Source of the DNA: Chara braunii
Taxonomy: Eukaryota > Streptophyta > Charophyceae > Charales > Characeae
Direction of reading: 5' to 3'
NCBI GenBank assembly: GCA_003427395.1
Contig: BFEA01000001.1
Span: forward strand, 3,979,956 to 4,004,342
Length of the DNA: 24,387 nucleotides
Part shown: positions 1 through 8,353 of the stretch, one piece after another
Layout of the letters: each line of letters opens with the position of its first letter
Position numbering within the stretch: position 1 is the stretch's first letter
The notes under the pieces: model-generated
Told to the model about the DNA's origin: nothing
The model's input: the letters and a program-made list of their open reading frames with translations, nothing else
Databases searched by the model: none
Made by a program: the position numbers and the translations under genes

Positions 1-57
1 GAGCGATACAAGATTGGTTGTCATGTACCTGTTGACGAGCGTTGTGCGGTCCATTGA

Positions 58-1881
58 AGTGAAGGGGTGGCCATAGCCGCCGAGCTGAGCCACGGAGTAA
101 AGAAGAAGGAGGAAGAGAAAAGGAGAGCTGCCGAAGAAGCAGCAGCAGAGGAGGAGGAAGCATTGGAAGAAGGACTCCTCATAAGGCGTACAGGAGAGAG
201 AGGACAGAGTAGTGGCACGAAGGAAGAAGATCTGTGGATGGGGAAGAAGATATCCGAATGGGTGGCTAATCTATCACTGGGAGAAAACGAAGAGGCAATG
301 TTATATGTGCCTCAGGAGGAGAAGGAAGCAGTAGCCAGGGAGCTGGAAGCTATCGAGGACCCCCTGGACCGCCAGATGCTGGAGGATGAAAAAAGGTTGG
401 AGTGGAAGTTGCGTCTGGCAAGGGAGAAGAAGAGGAGGAGGGAGGAGGCCAACCAGATGGCCAAGGAAGTGGAGAGAATACAATCGTGTAAGCAAGAAGT
501 GGGAGCACAACAGGATATTCCGGCCAAACTAGACAAGATCTTGAGTTATCTCGAGATTTTGGGACCGGCCTGGACTGAGCAATATCAGACTAATAAGGGC
601 CAAGAAGTGACCCTCCATTCCATCCGGACCGGGTTTAGAGAGTTGCGCGCGACGTGGTGACCCACGTCGGGACCGAAGTTAAGAGATTAAAGGAAGGCGC
701 AGAGAAGTTATGTGCAGGCGCCATTGAAGGCGCCAAGGTAGTGGCCACGACAGAGGCCGAAACGCGTCCCAACAAAGAGCCTATCAAGCTCAAATTTCCT
801 GATTCTTATAGCGGGAAAAAGGACGATAATTTTGATAATTGGGTGGCCAGCATTAACACCTATGTGTATTTACAACATATCGCGCCAGAGGAACAAGTCA
901 TCGTGGCCTTCCATGCGCTGAAGGATGAAGCGGCCAGCTTTGCCAGGTCCCTTGCGCGTGCAGCCGATTGTGAGCACAATATGGTTGCGTGCTCTAGGCT
1001 CACCCCTCTTCCTGCTTTCCTCAAACTCCTGCGAGAGAGGTTCGCTGATGTCACAAGGGGCGTCAGGGCCTCTGATAGACTGCAAACAATCCACTCCAGG
1101 CAGTGGAAGAGTGCAAGAGCACTCAAAGCAGTGATGGATGACCTTGTAGCCATCCCAGACCACGGGGTCACTGAGACCCAGTTGGTTAACTTATTTTATC
1201 GTGCCATGCGAGAGCCCCTGCGAGGGCATTTCTTTGACAAGACCCAACAGGCCAATATTACGCATGATGTGTTAAGTAGAGAAGTGGTCCTGTTCGAGGC
1301 AAAGTCCATGCCAGTTTCCACTTTCTGGCATACGGACCTAGACAAGGGAAAGAAGTGGAAGGGACGTACCATCTCAGGTCAGGTTAGGGCCAAGGATCAC
1401 CTGATCCTTACTTTGGATGAGGGTGGTACGGACGAAGTCCCCTACAGTCAGATTGAGTGGGGGCTAGAGGAGGAGGACAGTGGTGTAAGTCAGGGGAGGA
1501 CATACGATGCTGTCGCAGCTGGAGGGAGGCAAGGTAGAGGAGGCCAGGGCCAAGGGGGCCGGGCCATGGGTGGTCGAGGTTCGGGTGCACAGGGGGTTGA
1601 TGGTCAAAGAAACCGTCAAGGGAGAGGTAGGGGTCAAGGTCCCCCGCCGAATTGCTCAGGGCAGAGGTGGAAGGTCACCTTAGAGGCAAGGAGGTTGGCA
1701 CCCAGGTTGGCCACAGGGCCGGCCTTGGGAAGACTTGGGCTTGGACCAGCGTGTGTGGCAACAACGGACGGAGCAGGGGCAATGCATCTACTGCGGTGAC
1801 CCTGCCCATATTATCAAAAATTATCCAAAGTATAGGGAAGCCCAATTCGCTGCCCAGGGGTCAAAAGGCAGCCGCCAGTAG
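58..1881 (+). pseudogene. gag: gag (capsid/nucleocapsid) of element A, frameshifted
   Basis: Three reading frames in sequence. 58-660 is a highly charged, Glu/Lys/Arg-rich, probably coiled-coil N-terminal part; it is open only from the stop at 55-57 and its first usable codon at 67 is GTG, so the true start is unknown. 654-1799 is the capsid-like part (retrotransposon gag core with a W-rich, helical stretch from about 780 to 1330), ending in a Gly/Arg/Gln-rich basic tail. The zinc knuckle lies in the first frame again at 1783-1824 (CIYCGDPAHIIKNY), where the last Cys of CX2CX4HX4C is Tyr; this frame stops at 1879-1881. At least two frameshifts, near 654-660 and between about 1660 and 1780, break the gene. 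Role: RNA-binding shell protein of the particle. Confidence 0.85.
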
Positions 1882-2090
1882 GGGTCGCAACTGCCCCTAC
1901 CACTAGGCCACGTGGGGAAGTGTGGGCGCACCACCAGGAAACTCCCACACTACATGAGCCTATGGCAGAGGTTGCAGGCCCGTGCCTAGTTAGCTGTCCA
2001 GAGACTGCCTGTGTTAGCGTCTCTCTAGGCACTTCCCTCACAGGCGTGGCAGAAGAATTGAAAGAAAGGATGCCAGCTTGGGCTAAAATG

Positions 2091-2440
2091 AAGAAGGAAA
2101 GTAAAGGACAACTAGTGTTAGTAGATGTAGAAGTTTTTAGAAGCAGAGTAGGAACCCTTATAGACTCGGGGGCTACGCGCAATTATATTAGCCGTAGGGC
2201 GCTGAAAAAGCTAAGGCTAGGGTTAAAGGTCCAAAAGTTAACAGACCCCATAGTCAGTGTCTTCGCAGACAACCGCAAGATGCGTGTTGAGGACTATGCA
2301 GAGGGAGTCCAGGCGTATTTTCGCCTAGAGAAAGATGGGAAGGTGGAGAAGGTTCTCCATTCCCTGACTCTCCTCGTACAGGATGACCTCCCTTTTGACA
2401 TAGTCCTAGGTATCGACTGGGGAGAGGCAGCAGGGGCCAC
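2091..2440 (+). other. Aspartic protease domain of element A pol
   Basis: The DSGAT active-site motif sits in TLIDSGATRNYISRRAL (Asp codon 2163-2165). It is followed about 80 residues on by FDIVLGIDWGEA, the hydrophobic-hydrophobic-Gly motif typical of retropepsins. This enzyme cleaves the polyprotein inside the particle and acts as a dimer. The stretch is uninterrupted, so it is among the better kept parts of the element. Confidence 0.85.
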
Positions 2441-2789
2441 ACTCCATTTGAGAGAGCATGAGTGTAGCCTCCCTAGTCCGTTAGGTGAGGTTAAGACTGC
2501 CCGCCTGTTTCATGTGTCAGGAGTAGACAACTCCCTGGTGCATTGTTGTCTCAGTGCTCCCTCGTTCGCGCGATTAGTGAGAAAGGAGCAGTTAGAGGAG
2601 AAGGTCTTCGTAGCTTATGTAAGGCCTGCCACTGAGCCTAAAGAAGACACACCCACGGATCCAACCATTGCCAAGCTGCTGGAAGAGTTTAAAGACTTAG
2701 CAGAGCCGCCAACAGGAGTAGTACCGCGGCCGATCCAGCACCGGATAGAGATAGAGCCTGGCAGTAGAACTCCTAAGGGAGCAGTCTAC

Positions 2790-3569
2790 AGGATGTTTCC
2801 AAGGGAGTTAGAGGAGCTGCGTAAGCAATTAGACGAGCTCCTAGAAAAGGGTTAGATTAGGCCCAGTTCGTCTCCTTTTGGAGCACCAGTATTATTTGTC
2901 CCCCAAAAGGAGGGAGAGTTATGCATGTGTATAGATTATAGGGGGCTGAATGCGATCACAATTAAAAATGCTGAATCGCTGCCCAGGATAGACGATCTTT
3001 TAGATCAGGTGCAGGGTTGCAGACATTTCTCAAAGATAGATTTGAAGTCCGGGTATCATCAAATAGAGGTCCATCCTAATGACCAGTACAAGACTGCCTT
3101 CCGGACTAGATATGGGCATTATGAGTTCATTGTGATGCCCTTTGGACTGACCAATGCGCCACCTATATTTCAACGATGTATGAATGAGTTGTTTAGGCCT
3201 TGGTTAGATAGATTCGTCGTAGTTTATTTAGACGATATCTTAGTTTTTAGTAGGACCCTCCAAGAGCATCCGGGTCATTTGAGGCAGGTCTTGGAGAAGC
3301 TGAGAGAGGCTAACTTCAAGATCAATGTGAAGAAGTGCGAGTGGGCCAAGACACAAGTCTTGTACTTGGGCCACCTTTTAGACGGAGATGTCATTAAGCC
3401 AGAGGACAACAAAATAGCGGCGATTAGAGATTGGCCGACACCCCGCACACTGACAGAGTTGCGGTCGTTCCTAGGTCTGGCTAACTACTATAGGAAGTTC
3501 GTGAGGAACTTTTCAACTATCATCGCTCCCCTTTGTCGGTTGCTAAAGAAAAAAGCAATCTGGTTGTGA
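2790..3569 (+). other. Reverse transcriptase domain of element A pol
   Basis: Recognisable RT blocks: GAVYRM before the palm; the first stop (2853) falls inside the block that precedes IRPSSSPFGAPVLFV; then [35 protein letters not shown] and the catalytic VYLDDILVFS (YLDD 3225-3236), with the thumb ending in LRSFLGLANYYRKFV. Both Asp of YLDD and the Asp of KIDLKSGYH are present. The segment 2856-3566 is open, about 237 residues; a TGA at 3567 separates it from RNase H. Confidence 0.92.
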
Positions 3570-3649
3570 GACAAAGACTGTACGTCCGCGCTCAAGAAGT
3601 TAAAGTGCGTGTTGATAGAGTAGCCTGTCCTCAAAGTAGCAGATCTGTC

Positions 3650-4022
3650 TTTGCCATTTGTCATCACCATGGACGCGAGTCAGTATGGTATAGGCGCCGT
3701 GTTACAGCAAGACGACGTCAATGGCTACAGACCCGTAGAGTTCATGTCAGCGAGGATGCCCTCATAGAAGGTAGCTACCTCGACTTACGAGAGAGATCTC
3801 TACGCTCTCGGGCAGACCTTAGAACACTGGAAGCATTACCTGCTTGGGAGGCACTTCAAAGTATATTCAGACTACGAGACTCTTCGGTGGCTGAAGACAC
3901 AGGCCAAAATGACACCTAAGTTGACTAGGTGGGCCGCTGAGATAGACCAGTATGACTTTGAGCTCAAACCGGTCAAGGGCAACTACAATGTGGTTGCGGA
4001 TGCTCTAAGTAGGAGATCAGAC
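3650..4022 (+). other. RNase H domain of element A pol
   Basis: In the pol frame: FVITMDASQYGIGAVL (first catalytic Asp), YERDLYALGQ (Glu), VYSDYETLRWL (second Asp; the usual His after the Asp is Tyr) and NVVADALSRR (last Asp). These are the four RNase H anchor positions of Ty3/gypsy pol. Stops at 3765 (inside the domain) and 4023 (just after it) break the reading frame. Role: removes the RNA strand from the RNA/DNA hybrid during reverse transcription. Confidence 0.88.
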
Positions 4023-4109
4023 TAGTTTGAAGCTATAGTCCACTATCTGGATGTAGAGACATACCTGCACGAGAAAGTAAGACAGACGTATGCGCAGGAC
4101 CCTATCTAT

Positions 4110-5042
4110 AGCGACCTCTTGAAGAGAGTTAAGGAGGCCCCAGAGACAGAACCACACTATCGCACGACAAAAGGATTGCTATTCGAGAAGACAGACGTAG
4201 TAGACCGTCTGTGTGTTCCCAATAATGAGATCCGCTGTTTGATCTTAGGGGAATGCCACAACACAGAGGGACATTTCGGTTGGCAAAAGACTCTCGCCAA
4301 CCTGATGCATGCGTACACATGGCCAGGAATGAAAGCTGACTGCATAGGGTATGTTCGCAGTTGCAAAGTTTGCTAGAGGAATAAGACAACTACGCGTGCC
4401 CCTCTAGGTCTTCTTCGACCCTTGCCCATTCCTGACCAACCTGGAGATTCAGTCTCCATTGACTTCATGGACGCTGGTGTCAAGAGTAGGCACGACAAGA
4501 GCCAAGTCATGGTCATAGTCGATAGGTTTAGCAAATATGCATTTTTTGTTCCCTTGCCTGCAGAGGCACGCACCGAGTTCGTCATTCAGAAGTTTGTTGA
4601 CCATTGGGTTAGTGATCACGGGATTCCGCTGTCTATGGTTAGCGATAGAGACACCCGGTTCACTAGTCAGAACTGGCAGGAACTCATGAAAGTCTATGGG
4701 TCAAAGTTGTTAATGTCGTCTGGTCGACACCCAGAGACTAACGGTCAGACCGAACAAATGAATAAGATCCTGCAACAAATTCTGCGTATGTACATTAGAC
4801 CCGATCAAGTCAATTGGGATGAGATGTTGCCTCAGGTAGCCAGTGCCTATAATAACAGCATGCACTTAGCCACGTGTCGCACTCCCAATGAGCTGCACAA
4901 GTCCTTTAGACCGCGCAGACCGTTTGAGGGACTTAACCGGGACCAGATTCACATGTTACCGCCCGGTACCAGAGAGTTTGCGATACAGCACGAAAAGGAG
5001 TTAGCTACTGTTGTAGAGAACCTCAGGAAGGCCCAGCACTGA
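4110..5042 (+). other. Integrase (HHCC zinc domain and DD35E core) of element A pol
   Basis: The H2C2 zinc domain is seen as ECHNTEGHFGWQKTL ... YVRSCKVC (4251-4373), followed at once by a TAG at 4374. The core has Asp in SIDFMDAG (4461-4463), Asp in MVSDRDTRF (4644-4646) and Glu in NGQTEQMNK (4752-4754). The last two are 35 residues apart, the canonical DD35E spacing. It would insert the cDNA into the host chromosome. The stretch 4377-5039 is uninterrupted and ends at a TGA (5040). Confidence 0.92.
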
Positions 5043-5543
5043 ATGATAGGACAGGTTAACAAGCACCGTCGCCCGTCACAGTTTCAAGTAGGCGACCTGG
5101 TCTGGGTCAAGTCCAAAGAGTTTGTCCCTGAGGAAAACATCTCACAAAAGTTACTGCCCGTGTATAGAGGACCGTGGCCAGTTCTAGAAGTTAAGGACGG
5201 AGAGGATGGGCCGTCCTACACAGTAGAGATCCCAGCACACCTCCACACCTACCCCGTGTTTCATGCGTCAAAGTTGTTGCCATGTGTCTCAAGTCAACAG
5301 TTTCCATCTAGAAGATCCATGATCCACATGGACAGAAGGTACGGCATTGACGACATTGTAGGTGAAGACGTGTTTAGAACAGGAGGTAGAGGTCGTCCAC
5401 AAAAACAATATAAGGTCCGGTTTGCTTATCAGGAACCAGAGGACGACCGCTCGTTTACTAGAACGGAACTTCTAGAAACAGCTCCCGACATAGTTAGAGC
5501 CTACGAGAGAGATAAGAAAGGTAAAGGTCCTGCCTTGGACTGA
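5043..5543 (+). other. Integrase C-terminus and chromodomain-like tail of element A
   Basis: 166 residues in the pol frame after the stop at 5040. It opens with the GPY/F-type region (FQVGDLVWVKSKEF, then LLPVYRGPWPVLEV and YPVFHASKLLP) that closes Ty3/gypsy integrases. A chromodomain-like segment follows (YGIDDIVGEDVF ... QYKVRFAYQEPEDDRSFTR), with aromatic and acidic positions in the expected order but no textbook WEP box. In chromoviruses this tail directs integration to particular chromatin. The assignment of the last ~60 residues to the chromodomain fold is inferred from pattern. Confidence 0.7.
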
Positions 5544-5820
5544 GCTATTCTCGGAGGACCTCGAATTTAGGCCGGCGGCCCGGCGGCGGGAGTGAAACGG
5601 TATTCACCTGCTAGCAGTAGCGAATGCAGATCCCAGGGCTCAATCCCTAGACTTTACCTTACCTGTGTACAGTACCTGCGTCGACCCCGAGAGTTGAACC
5701 CGTGACCTGTGTGTTCGTAACAGTTGGTAGACTGTTGTAGGGTCCGTAGGTTGTAGGGGTTCGATCTGTAGACCTGTTGGATAGAGGTCTTAGTGAATTC
5801 TAGAAGTCGTAGCTGTAGGA
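5544..5820 (+). other. Non-coding 3' flank of element A
   Basis: No credible ORF. It starts with a GC-rich stretch (GGCCGGCGGCCCGGCGGCGG near 5570-5590) and then has several T-loop-like motifs (near 5640-5650 and 5755-5768 on +, near 5683-5695 on -) without the rest of a tRNA. It could be the untranslated tail or part of the 3' LTR of element A, but no LTR border (TG...CA with a matching partner) can be set because the 5' LTR is outside the window. Confidence 0.4.
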
Positions 5821-5821
5821 C

Positions 5822-5945
5822 TCCTGAAAGGTCCAGGTCGTAGCTGCTACAGTCCTGAAGGGTCAAGGTCGTAGCTGCTACAGTCCTGAAGGGTCAAGGT
5901 CGTAGCTGCTACAGTCCTGAAGGGTCAAGGTCGTAGCTGCTACAG
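5822..5945. repeat. 31-bp tandem repeat, 4 copies
   Basis: Four head-to-tail copies at 5822-5852, 5853-5883, 5884-5914 and 5915-5945. Each unit begins TCCTGAAGGGTCAAGG and ends GTAGCTGCTACAG. Copies 2-4 are identical and copy 1 differs at a few bases; a degenerate fifth copy may precede it (about 5795-5821). Each unit holds a small palindrome (GTAGCTGCTAC). Recent expansion by slippage or unequal exchange is the simplest origin. Confidence 0.92.
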
Positions 5946-5964
5946 TGTCGAAGGGCCAAGTCCA

Positions 5965-6262
5965 CAGGCCTTTAGGCTGAAAAGACACAGGGCCTGGAGG
6001 GCCCTTATTTTCCATCTGGTCGGGCCCTGCAGGCCCGTGTGGATGCGCAGTATGCCACAGGGAAGCAGTGATGAAGAGATGGGAACGAACTAGAACAACC
6101 AAACAGCGCACCTAAAAGAGAAGGACTTGTCACCAACTCTCCTGTGAATGGCCAGGGGATGACCAACGGGGGTATGGAGAAGGGTCAGGATTTCAGAGGA
6201 GAGGCGAACGGGCTGTGTTTCAAGGAATTAACCAGGGTGGACTATCCTCTAACTCATCCATC
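5965..6262 (+). repeat. ~300-bp direct repeat, copy 1
   Basis: Matches 6666-6964 almost base for base from CAGGC-TTTAGGCTG to AACT-ATCCATC; I count few substitutions and one 1-bp deletion here (near 6209). It contains the hairpins GGGCCTGGAGGGCCC and GGGCCCTGCAGGCCC followed by CGTGTGG, then a polar reading frame also present in copy 2. In this copy the 1-bp deletion breaks that frame. Confidence 0.9.
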
Positions 6263-6665
6263 GTTTCCGCCACTCTCTCTCTCTCTCCAACGCTACTCTA
6301 AGCTCCTAACAGTGCCCAGCGCTGAAGACTACTCCTAGCGCTACTACTACTACTGCAGCGCTCCTGCAGAGTGCTGCTGCCGAATCCTGAAGACAGCCTC
6401 CTGCCTCCTGCACTTGAAGTGTCCATGAACTGCCTGGGAAGTCCCCGTGAACTCCCTGCAGCTTGCAGGGGGGGGCAGTACTGTATAGTGCTGGCCCGTA
6501 CGGGAGGCTGCGCTTGCCAATGCCGAAAGGTGCCAGACCCTGGCGTTGAAGTTCAAACAAAGGTTGTCTTGAAACAGGCCCAAAAATGGCCTGTGCTAAA
6601 CCCTGGTCTGGCGCCTAAGTATCAGGGGGTCGACTTTATGAGGGCCTGAAAATGGCCCTCCTTTT
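6263..6665 (+). other. Hairpin-rich spacer between the two direct repeats
   Basis: No convincing gene. A CT microsatellite (near 6273-6287) and CTA/CTG triplets give way to a run of short inverted repeats: AGCGCT...AGCGCT, CTGCAG...CTGCAG, CCTGCAGCTTGCAGG, CCCGTACGGG, CAGGCC-N7-GGCCTG and GGGCC-N7-GGCCC (near 6645-6660). The texture is like the outer end of element B's LTR. It may be a decayed LTR of another family. Confidence 0.5.
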
Positions 6666-6964
6666 CAGGCTTTTAGGCTGAAACGACACAGGGCCTGGAG
6701 GGCCCTTATTCTCCGTCTGGTCGGGCCCTGCAGGCCCGTGTGGATGCGCAGTGTGCCACAGGGAAGCAGTGATGAAGAGATGGAAACGAACTAGAACAAC
6801 CAGACAGCGCACCTAAAAGAGAAGGACTTGTCACCAACTCTCCTGTGAATGGCCAGGGGATGACCAACGGGGGTATGGAGCAGGGTCAGGATTTCAGAGG
6901 AGAGGCGAACAGGGCTGTGTTTCAAGGAATGAACCAGGGTGGACTATCCTCTAACTTATCCATC
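6666..6964 (+). repeat. ~300-bp direct repeat, copy 2
   Basis: Second copy of 5965-6262, offset about 701 bp. It keeps the polar reading frame intact. After 6964 the two copies diverge abruptly (CTGGTC here, GTTTCC after copy 1), which sets the right border. The left border is the shared CAGGC. I see no PBS after copy 1 and no polypurine tract before copy 2, so these are not shown to be LTRs. Confidence 0.9.
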
Positions 6965-7057
6965 TGGTCTTGTGTTGAGTTTGGACTGGCCTTGACGCCC
7001 TGGAGCAACCAACGGACTGGACTCAACACCCTGTGTGGTAACCTAGCCGTGTGTTGA
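6776..7057 (+). pseudogene. Open polar reading frame carried by the direct repeat (possible captured exon)
   Basis: Open from the codon after the TGA at 6773 to the stop at 7055-7057, about 93 residues. The part inside the repeat is rich in Gly, Gln, Asn, Met and Glu (NGQGMTNGGMEQGQDF, then VFQGMNQGGLSSN), which looks like a disordered segment of a real protein. The same frame is in copy 1 (5965-6262) with two amino-acid changes and a silent one before a 1-bp deletion. An AG (...GGGAAGCAG) lies just upstream at 6769. It has no good start codon of its own (first candidate 6845 is GTG). I do not recognise the protein. Most likely a gene fragment moved by a transposon. Confidence 0.3.
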
Positions 7058-7348
7058 GTTCAGTAATAGTGCAATCTTATCATTCTCTTCATCGCCCGCC
7101 CGGAACTTCGAGTATGCTACCGCAAGTTCATGTGTGAGTTCGATCCCTCCTTCACCGGCCTCCTCTAGGTACCAGTCTCCATCAGACTGCCTCAGATATA
7201 ATATCTGCAGTATATGGTTGCCAGCCCTGAGGCTCTGGAGTATCGAATGGAGGGGAGAAGGTTCGCAATGGAAGGGGAACACGGTCTTATGGCCAGAAGA
7301 AAAGGACTCGGCTGATGGTGAATGGAGGATGATATGTTGCAAGGCCAC
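7043..7348 (-). pseudogene. Unidentified minus-strand reading frame, possible exon fragment
   Basis: About 100 codons open to a TAG at 7043-7045. The C-terminal half reads like protein rather than noise: SDGDWYLEEAGEGGIELTHE, then AVAYSKFRAGDEENDKIALL. Upstream on the same strand an AG (CTGCAG near 7200) could be a 3' splice site, which would leave only the last ~55 residues as coding. No domain is recognised and there is no supported start. It overlaps the tail of the reading frame on the other strand. Confidence 0.2.
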
Positions 7349-7349
7349 T

Positions 7350-7712
7350 CATGTGTGGCATCCTCTCGGATCTTACCTGCAGCCTGCTTTCTCTAAAGAA
7401 CTGGTGGTAATGGCTCTAGGTTTTGAATCATGACTGTGTCAATACCCGATGGGTATGGTAGAGCAAGTGGCCTTGCCATACTCCACACCTCTGATGCACT
7501 GCTCACTGCCAAACCACTAGTGCAGTGATAGCGACTCCCTGCCAAGCAGAATAAAATGCTGCCTCTCGACCTCTATACCACCAGGTTTGACTACTGGGTA
7601 ACAAGGACTGATAGAGACCTTTCACCGGCCTCAGCTAAAGGATGGACGGCAGCAGGCTGGCTTTCTCAGCTACAACGACTGAAAAAGTGGCTCCTATGGC
7701 CACTACTGCAGT
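7350..7712. other. Unassigned flank left of element B
   Basis: No ORF, repeat or RNA gene that I can support. The last five bases before the LTR are one copy of B's target duplication. Confidence 0.4.
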
Positions 7713-7717
7713 CATTG
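7713..7717. repeat. Target-site duplication of element B, left copy (CATTG)
   Basis: CATTG lies directly before the TGTTACAT border of the left LTR and recurs at 18261-18265 directly after the ATGTAACA border of the right LTR. Five-bp duplications are normal for Ty3/gypsy insertion. Confidence 0.88.
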
Positions 7718-8217
7718 TGTTACATACTTCAATGAGTATGGGCAGAACCCAAGATCAACCAATGTAGGATGAGCATATATGCAGCGGAAGTCTGATAAAC
7801 GGACTGACTCACATAGACTGACTCACATATATATCACTCCACACACATACGATCGTGAGATGGTGGGGTCTGAGCCATACATGGACGATGCTCAGCCCCG
7901 TACACACATGCACAGATGAAGGTGGGAGGAGAGACGAAGAAGGTGGGAGATGTAGGTAGCACCAAATGTCACCGAGATAGAAACCAGTAGGTCACCGATA
8001 TGGTAATCCAAAATGTCATCGAACAAGATCAAAATGTCGAGGACAATAAGTCACCAATGTCGGAGATACAGAGTCCTAATGTAACCGGTGTCAAATCTGT
8101 GATGCAGCCGAGTATCATCCCCAACAATCTCCAAGTCTCGAANCCGGTAAGTACCANAGCCTCTTANCACCNAAGTCCAACTCTGATCTCTGTCCAACTA
8201 GTATAAGTCTCCAGTCT

Positions 8218-8353
8218 GAAGAAGAAGAAGAAGAAGAAGAAGAAGAAGAAGAAGAAGAAGAAGAAGAAGAAGAAGGAGAAGAAGATGAAGTCTGAAGAGA
8301 AGGAGAAGAAGAAGAAGAAGAAGAAGAAGAAGAAGAAGAAGAAGAAGAAGAAG
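8218..8353. repeat. (GAA)n microsatellite in left LTR
   Basis: About 135 bp of GAA/AAG triplets with a few interruptions (GGAGAAGAAGATGAAGTCTG in the middle). In element sense it is a TTC/CTT pyrimidine tract in mid-LTR. The right LTR tract (17607-17709) is about 30 bp shorter, so this is the main length difference between matching parts of the LTRs. Confidence 0.95.

Larger units (their letters stand above)
1..5543 (+). mobile_element. Ty3/gypsy retrotransposon A, partial and decayed (5' end outside window)
   Basis: Gag, protease, reverse transcriptase, RNase H, integrase and a chromodomain-like tail follow one another on the + strand. RT before RNase H before integrase is the Ty3/gypsy order; a chromodomain-like C-terminus places it among chromoviruses. 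The window opens inside the gag region, so the 5' LTR and primer binding site are not visible. No clear polypurine tract or LTR start could be fixed after the pol stop, so the 3' end is undefined and may include some of 5544-7060. Gag is split over frames and pol carries seven in-frame stops, so this copy is dead as assembled. Confidence 0.93.
1863..5543 (+). pseudogene. pol: pol polyprotein of element A (PR-RT-RH-INT-chromo) with seven in-frame stops
   Basis: One frame runs from about 1863 to the final TGA at 5541-5543. It is interrupted by TAG at 2853, 3621, 3765, 4023 and 4374 and by TGA at 3567 and 5040, but has no frameshift I can see. Domains in order: aspartic protease (DSGAT, from 2163), RT (YLDD at 3225-3236), RNase H (about 3650-4020), integrase zinc domain and DDE core (D 4461, D 4644, E 4752), then a chromodomain-like tail. 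Gag is in another frame at the junction (shift near 1860), which could be decay or a natural gag-pol frameshift. Point-stop decay without indels suggests age by substitution rather than rearrangement. Confidence 0.9.

Noticed and set aside
67-660. A stand-alone host protein starting at 67
   Set aside because: The first codon is GTG, the frame is simply the N-terminal part of gag, and it continues by frameshift into the capsid-like frame.
2853-5042. TAG/TGA reassigned to an amino acid (altered genetic code) because pol reads through seven stops
   Set aside because: The stops replace different residues, other frames here end normally, and element B also shows ordinary decay.
5640-5768. T-loop-like motifs (for example GGGGTTCGATCT) suggesting a tRNA gene or tRNA-derived SINE
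   Set aside because: No matching acceptor, D or anticodon arms at the right distances on either strand.
5822-5945. 31-bp direct repeats as a CRISPR array
   Set aside because: Units are contiguous with no spacers, and the surroundings are eukaryotic transposons.
5965-6964. The two direct repeats as LTRs of a miniature (TRIM) element
   Set aside because: No TG...CA borders, no PBS after the first copy, no polypurine tract before the second, no target duplication seen.
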